Shown here one piece after another: positions 15,843-24,153 of a stretch of 64,000 bases of DNA. Positions within the stretch are counted from its first letter, which is position 1. Each line of letters starts with the position of its first letter. The translations under genes and the position numbers were made by a program. The stretch comes from an uncultured bacterium (GTDB taxonomy: Bacteria; Cyanobacteriota; Vampirovibrionia; Gastranaerophilales; Gastranaerophilaceae): assembly GCA_902797965.1 (NCBI GenBank), contig CADBUY010000003.1, positions 1-64,000 of the forward strand. Direction: 5' to 3'. The notes under the pieces are model-generated. The model worked only from the letters and a program-made list of their open reading frames with translations, was not told where the DNA came from and did no database searches.

Positions 15843-16628
15843 ATGTTAAGAGCTTTAACAACCGCAGCAACAGGTATGATAGCGCAGCAGAACTATCTCG
15901 ATGTTATTGCAAACAATGTAGCGAACGTTAACACTACAGGTTACAAGCAAACCCGTATTGAGTTTCAGGACTTGTTATCGCAAGCTGCAAGAACTCCCGG
16001 TGCATTGATGAATCAAGGCACTTACCAGCCGGTTGGTATTGAAATCGGATTAGGTGTTAAAACAGCTGCTACAACAAGAGTCTTTACCCAAGGTGTTGCA
16101 ATATCAACTGGAAGAAATTTGGATATTGAAATTGAGGGTGACGGTTTCTTGCAGGTAATGAAAGAAGATGGTTCTCTTGCATATACTCGTGACGGTTGTT
16201 TGCAGGTTGACTCACTTGGTCAGTTATGTACAAATGACGGTCTTTTAATTCAGCCGTCAGTATCAATTCCTCGTGATGCAACAGAGATTACTATTACACA
16301 GGATGGTAACATTTCTGTTACGCTTCCGGGACAAACGCAGCAATCAACCGTAGGTTCTTTGCAATTGGTTAAATTCCAAAACCCTTCCGGTTTGTTGTCA
16401 ATAGGACATAACTTGTATCAGGAAACACAGGCTTCAGGAAACCCTGTTCAGGATACACCGGGACAAAACGGGTTAGGTCTTATTCAACAAGGTATGTTAG
16501 AGGGTTCTAATGTTCAAATTGTTGATGAACTTGTAGGTTTAATTAAAGCTCAGAGAGCATTTGAATCCAATTCCAGATTGATTACAGCTTCAAGTAATAT
16601 TCTTCAGGTAACTAATAATATGGCATAG
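15843..16628 (+). CDS. flgG: Flagellar distal rod protein FlgG
   Basis: 261 residues, the usual FlgG size, starting at ATG 15843 with GGAGG six bases upstream. The N-terminus MLRALTTAATGMIAQQNYLD-IANNVANVNTTGYK and the C-terminus QGMLEGSNVQIVDELVGLI-AQRAFE-NS are classic FlgG; the central IEGDGFLQV...YTRDG is typical too. It forms the distal rod that passes through the P and L rings. An in-frame codon at 15825 lacks support as a start. First gene of the run flgG-flgA-flgI-flgJ. Confidence 0.96.
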   Translation: MLRALTTAATGMIAQQNYLDVIANNVANVNTTGYKQTRIEFQDLLSQAARTPGALMNQGTYQPVGIEIGLGVKTAATTRVFTQGVAISTGRNLDIEIEGDGFLQVMKEDGSLAYTRDGCLQVDSLGQLCTNDGLLIQPSVSIPRDATEITITQDGNISVTLPGQTQQSTVGSLQLVKFQNPSGLLSIGHNLYQETQASGNPVQDTPGQNGLGLIQQGMLEGSNVQIVDELVGLIKAQRAFESNSRLITASSNILQVTNNMA

Positions 16629-16660
16629 AGAAGTGAATAAGTGAACAGGTGATTAATAAG

Positions 16661-17422
16661 ATGAAAATGGAAAGTAAAAAATGGAAATTTAACATAAGCA
16701 AAGCAGGTTGGATTGTTAGCCCAACAACAGCATTTGTGTTTATATTATTGCTATTATCTGTTTCTCCTGTTCAAGCTCAGGTAATTCCTGCAAGTAAAGT
16801 TAAAGTTGATGTTGCAAGATTATTTGAAAATAATTACAGAAAAATTACAAACGGTGATGTTCAGGTTAAGATTATTGCAACTCCGTTTGCAGATTTACAG
16901 CTTCCGGACGGAAAAATTACATATAAGGTTGCAGCCGGCGGAGATAAAATCTTACCTCGTGATGTTAAAAGAGTTGATGTATATGTAAATGGTGCTTTTG
17001 TGAGAACTTTGAACCTTCCTGCACAAACTTCCGTTTATAAAGATGTGTTGGTTGCAAGCGATACGATAACTCGTGATCAAACTTTAACAAAGGATTGTAC
17101 TGAAGTTAAGAAGGTAGATGTAGCAAATCGTGCAGATTATGTTCTTGATAGTTCAATGCTCGATAAAGAAATAACAACAAAAAAAATATTCCAAAAAGGT
17201 GAAGTTATTGATAAAAGATTTGTAAAAATGAAACCTGATATTGCAAGAAATGCAGATGTGAGAGTATTCTTTGTTTCAAACGGCTCCGTAATGATATCAA
17301 TAGACGGAACAGCTATGTCTGACGGAATGTTGGGTGATTATATTAATGTAGAAAATAAAAATTATAAAAAAGTTTATAGCGGGAAAATAATTGGAGAAAA
17401 CAGAGTTCTGGTTAATATATAA
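16661..17422 (+). CDS. flgA: Flagella P-ring chaperone FlgA
   Basis: About 253 residues. A basic N-terminus and a hydrophobic stretch (FVFILLLLSVSPVQAQ) form a long signal peptide or anchor. The C-terminal half has the SAF-type fold pattern of FlgA (LDKEITTKKIFQKGEVI, then a KPDIARNADVRVFFVSNG...GKIIGENRVLV end). It helps assemble the FlgI P-ring in the periplasm. The start is uncertain: GTG 16649, ATG 16661 and ATG 16667 are in frame, and GGTG upstream favours 16661. It sits directly before flgI, as expected. Confidence 0.86.
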   Translation: MKMESKKWKFNISKAGWIVSPTTAFVFILLLLSVSPVQAQVIPASKVKVDVARLFENNYRKITNGDVQVKIIATPFADLQLPDGKITYKVAAGGDKILPRDVKRVDVYVNGAFVRTLNLPAQTSVYKDVLVASDTITRDQTLTKDCTEVKKVDVANRADYVLDSSMLDKEITTKKIFQKGEVIDKRFVKMKPDIARNADVRVFFVSNGSVMISIDGTAMSDGMLGDYINVENKNYKKVYSGKIIGENRVLVNI

Positions 17423-17444
17423 TTAATCGGCTCGGGAGGATATA

Positions 17445-18539
17445 ATGAAAAAAATATTAGCAATGGTTTTAACAATTATGATGGTTATAGGGATAGCACC
17501 TGTTAATGCGGCAACCGTTCGTATAATGGATATCGCTCATATACAGGGTGTAAGAGAAAACCAGCTTGTAGGATATGGTATTGTAGTTGGTCTTCCCGGA
17601 ACAGGTGATAACTCTCGTTCAACACAGATTACAAATAAAATGCTTTTAAGAAACTTGGGAACCGTAATTGAACAGGAAAACTATATTCAAAAAGGTGCAT
17701 CAGCTGCTGTAATTGTTACGGCCAATGTCCCTCCGTTTGCAAAAAACGGTGATAAAATTGATGTAACTGTTTCTGCAATGGCTGACTGTAAAAGTTTAGA
17801 GGGCGGTGTTCTTGTTCAGACAATTCTAAAAGCTCCAAACGGTGAAGCTGTTGCAGTTGCACAAGGCCCTGTAACTGTTGGTGGTATTGCAAAATCAGCA
17901 GGTGGTTCTTCAATGAGAAACGCAATTACAACAACAGGCAGAATCCCCGGAGGTGCAATTGTTGAAAGAGATATATATACTGAAATTGGTGACGGTGATT
18001 CTATAACACTCTCTCTTGATAAGTCAGATTATACACTTGTTTCAAGAGTAGCAAAATCAATATCAAGAGTTGCTCCGGCTCGCGCAATTGACGGAAGTTC
18101 TGTAAGAGTTCAAATTCCGTCAAAATTCCAAAACGACAGAGTCTCATTTGTATCAATTATTGAAAATCTTGATGTAACTCCTACTGCTGAAAGAGCAAAA
18201 GTTGTAGTCAATGAAAGAACAGGAACTGTGGTAATAGGCTCAGATGTAAAACTTCTTCCGGCCGCTGTTGCACATGGAAACATTACAGTTACAGTTTCGT
18301 CACACAATGATGTTTCTCAGCCGAATGAATTTTCAAACGGTGCAACAGTTGGGTTTGAAAATGCTGATATAGATATTCAAAAAGCACCCGGAAGATTAAT
18401 AGAAATGAGTGCTAATAGTAATCTGAATGATTTAGTAAGGGCGTTAAATTCAATCGGCGTAGCACCTGTTGACTTGATATCAATTTTGCAGGCACTTAAA
18501 AAATCGGGAAGTTTGCAGGCTGAATTGGTAATTATTTAG
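17445..18539 (+). CDS. flgI: Flagellar P-ring protein FlgI
   Basis: 364 residues, family length. A signal peptide (ILAMVLTIMMVIGIAPVNA) targets the periplasm. Highly conserved blocks include RIMDIAHIQGVRENQLVGYG, VVGLPGTGD, VTANVPPFAKNGDKIDVTVS and the C-terminal LNSIGVAPVDLISILQALKK-GSLQAEL. It polymerises into the peptidoglycan-level bushing of the rod, which shows a diderm envelope with periplasmic ring. GGGAGG seven bases before the ATG. Follows flgA by 22 bp. Confidence 0.97.
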   Translation: MKKILAMVLTIMMVIGIAPVNAATVRIMDIAHIQGVRENQLVGYGIVVGLPGTGDNSRSTQITNKMLLRNLGTVIEQENYIQKGASAAVIVTANVPPFAKNGDKIDVTVSAMADCKSLEGGVLVQTILKAPNGEAVAVAQGPVTVGGIAKSAGGSSMRNAITTTGRIPGGAIVERDIYTEIGDGDSITLSLDKSDYTLVSRVAKSISRVAPARAIDGSSVRVQIPSKFQNDRVSFVSIIENLDVTPTAERAKVVVNERTGTVVIGSDVKLLPAAVAHGNITVTVSSHNDVSQPNEFSNGATVGFENADIDIQKAPGRLIEMSANSNLNDLVRALNSIGVAPVDLISILQALKKSGSLQAELVII

Positions 18540-18574
18540 AGGTAAATGTTTAAGGGAAAGTTGAAGAGGTAAAA

Positions 18575-18946
18575 ATGGCAATTTCGCAAGCAAGTGATAT
18601 AACAACACCAACATTAGATTTAATCAAACATGGCTTAAACCATGCGAGAACGGTTAATGCTGATCAGGAATTGTTTAACCAGATTAAAAATTCAGGTGAT
18701 GAAAAAACTCAGTTAAAAAAGGTCGCCAAAGAATTTGAATCAATTTTTATAACTAAAATGTTAGAAGAAATGGATAAAACAGTTGACAGAGAAGAAAATG
18801 GTCTTTTTGGTGATGATCACCAGTATGAAGATACTTTTAAGTCAATTGTATTCCAGCAGATGGGCAGGGATTTGGCTAATAATCCGAGAACAACATTTGG
18901 ATTTGCTGACCAAATCTATAGACAAATGGAGCATCTCGTTAGATAG
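18575..18946 (+). CDS. flgJ: Rod-binding protein, FlgJ N-terminal domain only
   Basis: 123 residues. The segment KKVAKEFESIFITKMLEEM...FKSIVFQQMGRDLA and GFADQIYRQM is the rod-binding (rod cap) domain of FlgJ. The muramidase domain found in many proteobacterial FlgJ proteins is absent; the lytic transglycosylase encoded at 14159 probably fills that role. Exported through the flagellar gate, so no signal peptide is expected. GAGG before ATG 18575; part of the flgG-to-flgL run. Confidence 0.93.
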   Translation: MAISQASDITTPTLDLIKHGLNHARTVNADQELFNQIKNSGDEKTQLKKVAKEFESIFITKMLEEMDKTVDREENGLFGDDHQYEDTFKSIVFQQMGRDLANNPRTTFGFADQIYRQMEHLVR

Positions 18947-18965
18947 GAGTAAAAAGGAATAAAAT

Positions 18966-19256
18966 ATGTTATCAAGAGTAGATCAAAATAATTCGGGAAT
19001 AAATTCAGTACAACAATTTAGTGCAGTAAATGCGTTTAGAACAAATAAAAATTTGAAACCTGCTGAAGAATTACAGCAAAATGCAGAAGTAGCTGACGGA
19101 ACCAAGACTACATCAACACCATCATTATTGGATAAGGTTGATGTGAATGAAATAAGAAAATGTGCAGAATATGTCGGTGAATACGATATAACAGATGAAG
19201 ACATAAAATACGGTATGATATATGGCAGAAGTGTAATCGCTGAATGGTTATGCTAG
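18966..19256 (+). CDS. Small unknown protein between flgJ and flgH
   Basis: 96 residues with AAGGAA upstream of ATG 18966, 19 bp after flgJ. The first half is polar and probably disordered (Gln/Asn/Thr-rich); the second half is conserved-looking and helical (VDVNEIRKCAEYVGEYDITD, then DIKYGMIYGRSVIAEWLC). This disordered-then-helical plan recalls small flagellar regulators such as the anti-sigma factor FlgM in size and position, but no FlgM motif is recognisable, so no function is assigned. The context says it is flagellar. Confidence 0.6.
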   Translation: MLSRVDQNNSGINSVQQFSAVNAFRTNKNLKPAEELQQNAEVADGTKTTSTPSLLDKVDVNEIRKCAEYVGEYDITDEDIKYGMIYGRSVIAEWLC

Positions 19257-19311
19257 GAAATCTATAAAATACAGGTCTTTAATACCTGAAAAATGACTTG
19301 AGGAAGGAAAA

Positions 19312-19932
19312 ATGAAAAAATTTTTAATCACAATTTGTGTAATGATAATTGCTATGCTTTGCATGAATACTGCAAATGCAGAATCGCTGTTTGTTTTGGG
19401 TGCATCTCAGAATTATCAGGGAACTCCTCGTTCTTTGTTTGGTGGTGTTCAGGCACATCAAATTGGTGATTTGATTTCAATAAGAATGTCAGAAAATGTT
19501 TCTGTTAGTGATAACTTAACATTTTCATCTGCAAAAGAGTCTTCAACGACAGATTCATTTACATCTTTTCTTAAAGAGTGGCTGCATTTGTCTTTCTTGA
19601 AAGATACCGGAGGATATGGCGGTTCAAATGAAGTTTCAAATACTGCAGCTGGTCAAAGAGCTTTGAACATGGGTGACAGAATCGCATGTCAGGTCGTACA
19701 GCAGCTGCCAAACGGAAACCTTGCCGTTCAGGGTAAAAAGACGCTTGTTAACGGAAATGAAAGAGTTGATTTTGTTGTAACAGGTGTTGTTGATCCACGT
19801 TGGTTAAATGTTGACGGTGAGATTTATTCATATAACGTATCAAATCTGCAATTTGCTCTATCCGGCAGAGGTGCTGTATCTCGCAGTCAGAACGAGGGTA
19901 TATTCAACAGATTTATCAGATATCTGTTCTAA
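19312..19932 (+). CDS. flgH: Flagellar L-ring protein FlgH
   Basis: 206 residues. Conserved blocks are SLFGGVQAHQIGDLISIRMSE, the IACQVVQQLPNGNLAVQGKK region and VDPRWLNVDG-I-SYNVSNLQFALSGRGAVS. It builds the outer-membrane ring around the rod, so the cell has an outer membrane. The N-terminus is an ordinary signal peptide (IIAMLCMNTANA-ES). The single Cys is not in a proper lipobox, whereas most FlgH proteins are lipoproteins, which is unusual. GGAAGG before the ATG. Confidence 0.95.
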   Translation: MKKFLITICVMIIAMLCMNTANAESLFVLGASQNYQGTPRSLFGGVQAHQIGDLISIRMSENVSVSDNLTFSSAKESSTTDSFTSFLKEWLHLSFLKDTGGYGGSNEVSNTAAGQRALNMGDRIACQVVQQLPNGNLAVQGKKTLVNGNERVDFVVTGVVDPRWLNVDGEIYSYNVSNLQFALSGRGAVSRSQNEGIFNRFIRYLF

Positions 19933-19983
19933 TATGAATAATTATCAAAAACAGGTTATAATATAATAGTTGAAAGAGATAAA

Positions 19984-20481
19984 ATGGGAACACAAAAGTT
20001 TCATAATTTAATAGAGGTTTTAGACAAAGAGATAAATGCTTATACAGAGCTAAAGGAACTCTTTGAAGAAAAACGCGAAATATTAAAAAAAGCCAAATCA
20101 GATGATTTGGGTGTTCTGGATAACAAAATTCTGGCTTTGAATAATAAAATAAAGGAGCTGAATAATACAAGAAAGAACATAGGAACAGAAATTACGGGCA
20201 AAGAATGTAATATGTCAGAGTTTATAGAATTTGCTGAACAAAATGCTCCGGATTTCGTTAAACAATTAGAAGACAGAAAGGTAAAGATTTGTAAATTAAT
20301 ACCTGAAATCACGTTATTAAATCAGCAGAATGTGGAATTATTGAAGCATGGCATTATAATTACTAACAAGATGTTAGACACAATTATAGATGCATTTTCA
20401 CCACAAGGAAGTTATTATAACGAAACAGGAAAAACAGACACTCGCGACATGGACATGTGGACTATTAGCGAAGAAATATAA
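19984..20481 (+). CDS. flgN: FlgN-like export chaperone
   Basis: 165 residues, almost entirely helical with heptads: an EVLDKEINAYTELKELFEEKREILKKA block, a central LDNKI-ALNNKIKELN coiled coil and a C-terminal helix. Size, fold and position directly before flgK and flgL match FlgN, the cytoplasmic chaperone of the hook-associated proteins. Sequence identity in this family is low, so the call rests mainly on pattern and context. GAAAGAG before the ATG, and a TATAAT-rich stretch (19955-19968) may be an internal promoter. Confidence 0.78.
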   Translation: MGTQKFHNLIEVLDKEINAYTELKELFEEKREILKKAKSDDLGVLDNKILALNNKIKELNNTRKNIGTEITGKECNMSEFIEFAEQNAPDFVKQLEDRKVKICKLIPEITLLNQQNVELLKHGIIITNKMLDTIIDAFSPQGSYYNETGKTDTRDMDMWTISEEI

Positions 20482-20495
20482 TGAGGTAGGACAGA

Positions 20496-22094
20496 ATGAA
20501 CTTATTATCATCATTGAATATAGCACAAGGGGCATTATCTGCGCATGAAAAAGCAATTAGTGTTGTTTCTCATAATGTTTCAAATATGAATACTGAAGGA
20601 TATCATAAGCAACGCGTAAATTTTCAGGCAAGAAATATTTCTGGTGCCATAGGCGACAATCCTGATAATCAAGTTCGTGCAAACGGCGGCGTAAAAATTG
20701 CCAATGTTATGCGTTACAATGATGATTATTTGAATAATTACTATAGAGAACAACTTTCTCAAAAAAATATGCTTGAGCAACAGTTGGGTAATTTGGGCGA
20801 TTTGGCAGAAATTTTTAACGATTTAGATGGTCAGGGAATGGATGCTGCATTGAGTAACTTCTATGAAGCTCTAAATAACTTGCAGCAATATCCTGCAAGT
20901 TCTACAGCTCGTACAAACTTTATTGAAACTGCAAAATCATTAACCTCATTGATGAACAGCAAGAGTGTTCAGTTGGGTAAAATGACCGGAGAAGCTCTTG
21001 GTGATGGCGAAAGTCCGGAAGCTCTTCAGAGTTCGAGAATATATTCTCAATACAGAGAATTAAATAATTCTCTTGACGAATTAGCTGCCGTAAATAAGGC
21101 TTTACAAACAACTCAAACAGGAACTTTGACTGCAAACAACCTTCTTGACCAAAGAGATTTGATTTTGCACGATATTGCTCAGTTTGTTGATATAACAGTT
21201 GAAGAAAAAGAGAATGGAACTGTATCAGTATATGCAGGTGATCAGGCTCTTGTAAAAGGTGCTAAGGTAGTAGGAAAATTAGATATTGAAACTGCTAAAA
21301 AATATTGTGATGATCACGGTATTGTATATCCTGATGACTGGACAGGTGAAAATGCTGTAATAAGTATTGTAGACAGCGATGGTCAGGCTATTGTGGAAAA
21401 TGCTAACAGCATAATTACAGGAGGCGCTATAGGCGGCTTAATTCACTCTGCAACAGATTATGGTGACAGTACTACAAATGCTGGTACTGTTCAGACTGCT
21501 TTAAATAAGTTAGCTTCTACTATAGCAGATGTATTTAATGACCTCAACACAAGGGGAAATGCATACTGTATTGATTCGACTAATACTAATCATTTAAAAG
21601 CAACAAATGCTGATAACTGGATTTTTGCCTGCTATGATGCAAACGGTAATGAAACAAAAACAGGCATTACTGCTGCTAATATCAAAGTAAGTGATAATTT
21701 GTTAGCAAAAGATGGTATTTGGAATATCAGTTGTGCATATTTTGATGATCCTAATAATTATGATGAAAATGCAGTCGGTAATGCACAAAATGTCGTAGAA
21801 ATGATAGCTACCCGTAATACAAAACAACCAAATTTAAATGGTATGTCTGTGGAAGACTATTATTCTTCCATGTTAGGAAAAATAGCATCTGCAGGTGATA
21901 GTGTACAAAATTTATATGAAACTCAATCTGCGGTAGTAGACTCTATAGAAAATCAACTTGATTCTGCATACGGCGTTGACTTAAATGAAGAATTGGTTGA
22001 TTTGGTTAAATATCAAACTGCTTATGCAGCAGCAGCAAGAGTGTTTAATGTAGTTAACTCTTGTCTTGATACTCTGGTAACACTGGGAAGATAG
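20496..22094 (+). CDS. flgK: Flagellar hook-associated protein 1 FlgK
   Basis: 532 residues. The N-terminus (LLSSLNIAQGALSAHEKAIS, VVSHNVSNMNTEGYHKQRV) and C-terminus (VDLNEELVDLVKYQTAYAAAARVFNVVN-CLDTLV) are the paired helices of FlgK. The central part includes the typical LLDQRDLILHDIAQFVDITV. It forms the first hook-filament junction layer outside the cell. GAGG lies before ATG 20496. Follows flgN by 14 bp and precedes flgL by 32 bp. Confidence 0.95.
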   Translation: MNLLSSLNIAQGALSAHEKAISVVSHNVSNMNTEGYHKQRVNFQARNISGAIGDNPDNQVRANGGVKIANVMRYNDDYLNNYYREQLSQKNMLEQQLGNLGDLAEIFNDLDGQGMDAALSNFYEALNNLQQYPASSTARTNFIETAKSLTSLMNSKSVQLGKMTGEALGDGESPEALQSSRIYSQYRELNNSLDELAAVNKALQTTQTGTLTANNLLDQRDLILHDIAQFVDITVEEKENGTVSVYAGDQALVKGAKVVGKLDIETAKKYCDDHGIVYPDDWTGENAVISIVDSDGQAIVENANSIITGGAIGGLIHSATDYGDSTTNAGTVQTALNKLASTIADVFNDLNTRGNAYCIDSTNTNHLKATNADNWIFACYDANGNETKTGITAANIKVSDNLLAKDGIWNISCAYFDDPNNYDENAVGNAQNVVEMIATRNTKQPNLNGMSVEDYYSSMLGKIASAGDSVQNLYETQSAVVDSIENQLDSAYGVDLNEELVDLVKYQTAYAAAARVFNVVNSCLDTLVTLGR

Positions 22095-22126
22095 TACAAG
22101 TAAAACAATGCCAAGGAAGGTAAATT

Positions 22127-23095
22127 ATGTATTCAAATCGTATCTCAACAGCAGCACGTTATAATTTATTAACGGCAGACATTCAAAAGAATGAAGCAAA
22201 CTATAATAAATTAACTCAGCAATTAGCTTCCGGTAAAAAATATTCAAGCATTACCGAAGATCCTATAGCTGCAGTTAATATTGTTAATACAAACCGTCAG
22301 CTTGGTCAAATAGAAACATTTAATAAAAATACCGAGCTGGCAATGGAAGAATTAGATACTCTTGATGATTTGATGGAGCTTGCAGGAAGTTATTTGAGTC
22401 AGGCATGGGATAAAGCCGTTCAGGCAAATAATGGAACATACGGTGATACTTCTTTAAAAGCATTAAAGGTTGAAATTGATGAAATTACAAAAACAATGGT
22501 TGACCTTGCGAATACAGAGTTTAATGATAACTTTATCTTTGGAGGTGCTAATACAAAACTTACTCCTTATGAAATTGATTCAAACGGAAATATATTGTAT
22601 AAAGGGACTCCGCACGATAATCCTGATTATATAAGGCAAACAGAAGTTGCTGATGGTGTATATGAAGTAATTAACACTACAGGAGATAAAGTTTTTGGTT
22701 ACTATAACAGTGATACTGATTATTCAGGTGTAATGGGTGCTTTAAAAGTTCTAAGCAATTCAATACAGGAAGTTGTTGATGCCAGAGAAGCAAAAGACTC
22801 TCAGGCAGAAACACAAGCGTATGAAAAAATGCACTCAACTCTTGATATGTTTAGTAAAGCTCATACAGAAATATTAACTGAACAAACAAAATTTGGTGGT
22901 GTTTACAACCGAATGGAAATGACAGAATCTACTTTGGAAACTAATAATGAAAACTTAACATCATACTTGTCAGAATTGCAGGATGTTGATATTGCAAGTG
23001 CGACAAGCAAATGGCTTCAGGCACAGTATTCATATCAGGCAAGTTTGCAGGTAGCAGCTGCTTCTATGAATATGAGTCTGTTAAATTATATGTGA
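22127..23095 (+). CDS. flgL: Flagellar hook-associated protein 3 FlgL
   Basis: 322 residues. The N-terminus (NEANYNKLTQQLASGKKYSS, ITEDPIAAVN) and the C-terminus (LSELQDVDIASATSKWLQAQ, YSYQASL-VAA) are the flagellin-like terminal helices of FlgL; NDNFIFGGANT is the usual family motif. It is the junction protein between FlgK and the filament. AAGGAAGG before the ATG. Last gene of the unit; a terminator lies about 75 bp downstream. Confidence 0.95.
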   Translation: MYSNRISTAARYNLLTADIQKNEANYNKLTQQLASGKKYSSITEDPIAAVNIVNTNRQLGQIETFNKNTELAMEELDTLDDLMELAGSYLSQAWDKAVQANNGTYGDTSLKALKVEIDEITKTMVDLANTEFNDNFIFGGANTKLTPYEIDSNGNILYKGTPHDNPDYIRQTEVADGVYEVINTTGDKVFGYYNSDTDYSGVMGALKVLSNSIQEVVDAREAKDSQAETQAYEKMHSTLDMFSKAHTEILTEQTKFGGVYNRMEMTESTLETNNENLTSYLSELQDVDIASATSKWLQAQYSYQASLQVAAASMNMSLLNYM

Positions 23096-23168
23096 TGAGG
23101 TGTAAATATTTAAGCAGGGTATAAAATTATTTATCCCTAAGAGAGATTTTTAATATACTTACCATTTC

Positions 23169-23193
23169 AAGGACATGAAGGTGTCCTTTTTTA
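23169..23193 (+). terminator. Terminator of the flagellar unit
   Basis: AAGGACA-TGAAGG-TGTCCTT stem-loop followed by T6. Confidence 0.85.
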
Positions 23194-23241
23194 TTATCTT
23201 AATTTTGGGCAAAAAATTTTTTTAAGTGTTTTAATCAGAAT

Positions 23242-24036
23242 ATGAAGATACTTCCGATTAATCAGGGAAATAAAAGAACGAATTTTAAAAGTTGTTTGCG
23301 GACATATTTACCGGATACAGCTATAAAGCAGTCTTTTTATGATGGATATGTCAGAACTTCAACAAATATGTTTCGGGAAGACATAAATTGGCTTCTTTTG
23401 TTAAAATATGCTTTGTTTAAATTTATGGATGCAGATAAAATTAATACATTCTCATTGGGAGCCTCTGACGGTTCTGAGGCATATTCTTTTGCAACATTAC
23501 TAATGAGCAGATTGTCTAAAACAATGTATAATAAGTTTTTTCCTATAATAGCTGTCGATATAGATGATCAGATGGTAAATGCTGCAAATTCCCGCAAAAT
23601 CAATATACATGATTTTGAATTTGCAAGTGTTAACAGGGATTACCATATTAATCTGCATGATTATTTTATAAACAAAAAAAAATCCATACAGATAGATAAT
23701 GATGATGCGGAATGGACTGAAAAAGGGACATTCCATTCTTATGAACCGATTGATGAACTAAAGGATGCTGTAATATTTAAAAAATCTGATGTATTAACAG
23801 AGATTAATCAGATGAAAGATAACGGAATTTCTTTGATTTTTTGCAGGAATATATTTCCGTATATGAGTACCGGTTACAGAAATGATGTAATATCGGCTGC
23901 AGGGAATAAATTAAAGAGAGGAAGCTTGTTTATATTGGGAGATTATGATCATACAATTGAAATTACGCCCGCACTCGAAAAACGTGGCTTTTATAGACCT
24001 TTTCAAGGGAATTTTAATATATTTCAGAAAAAGTAA
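23242..24036 (+). CDS. CheR-like SAM-dependent methyltransferase
   Basis: 264 residues. Motifs match the CheR catalytic fold: a TNMFRED segment, the SAM-binding LGASDGSEAYSFA (CheR GCSTGEEPYS-type loop), AVDIDDQMVNAA and LIFCRNIFPYMS (the FCRNV-type motif). The usual N-terminal helical CheR domain is missing; instead the protein starts with a short tag (PINQGNKRTNFKSC). It may methylate chemoreceptors or another protein. No other chemotaxis gene is nearby. It follows flgL but has a terminator before it and no clear ribosome site. Confidence 0.75.
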   Translation: MKILPINQGNKRTNFKSCLRTYLPDTAIKQSFYDGYVRTSTNMFREDINWLLLLKYALFKFMDADKINTFSLGASDGSEAYSFATLLMSRLSKTMYNKFFPIIAVDIDDQMVNAANSRKINIHDFEFASVNRDYHINLHDYFINKKKSIQIDNDDAEWTEKGTFHSYEPIDELKDAVIFKKSDVLTEINQMKDNGISLIFCRNIFPYMSTGYRNDVISAAGNKLKRGSLFILGDYDHTIEITPALEKRGFYRPFQGNFNIFQKK

Positions 24037-24153
24037 TCAAAAAGTTTTATTTTAGTTCCTTTTGTAATATAATCAGTGGGTAAGGGGTAAAAATATAAAA
24101 TATATTTTACTTACAATATAATTATGTATTTGAATTAAGTGGAAGGGTATAAT

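Noticed and set aside
16649..16660. GTG 16649 as the start of flgA
   Set aside because: The GGTG overlapping it serves better as ribosome site for ATG 16661; not decisive.
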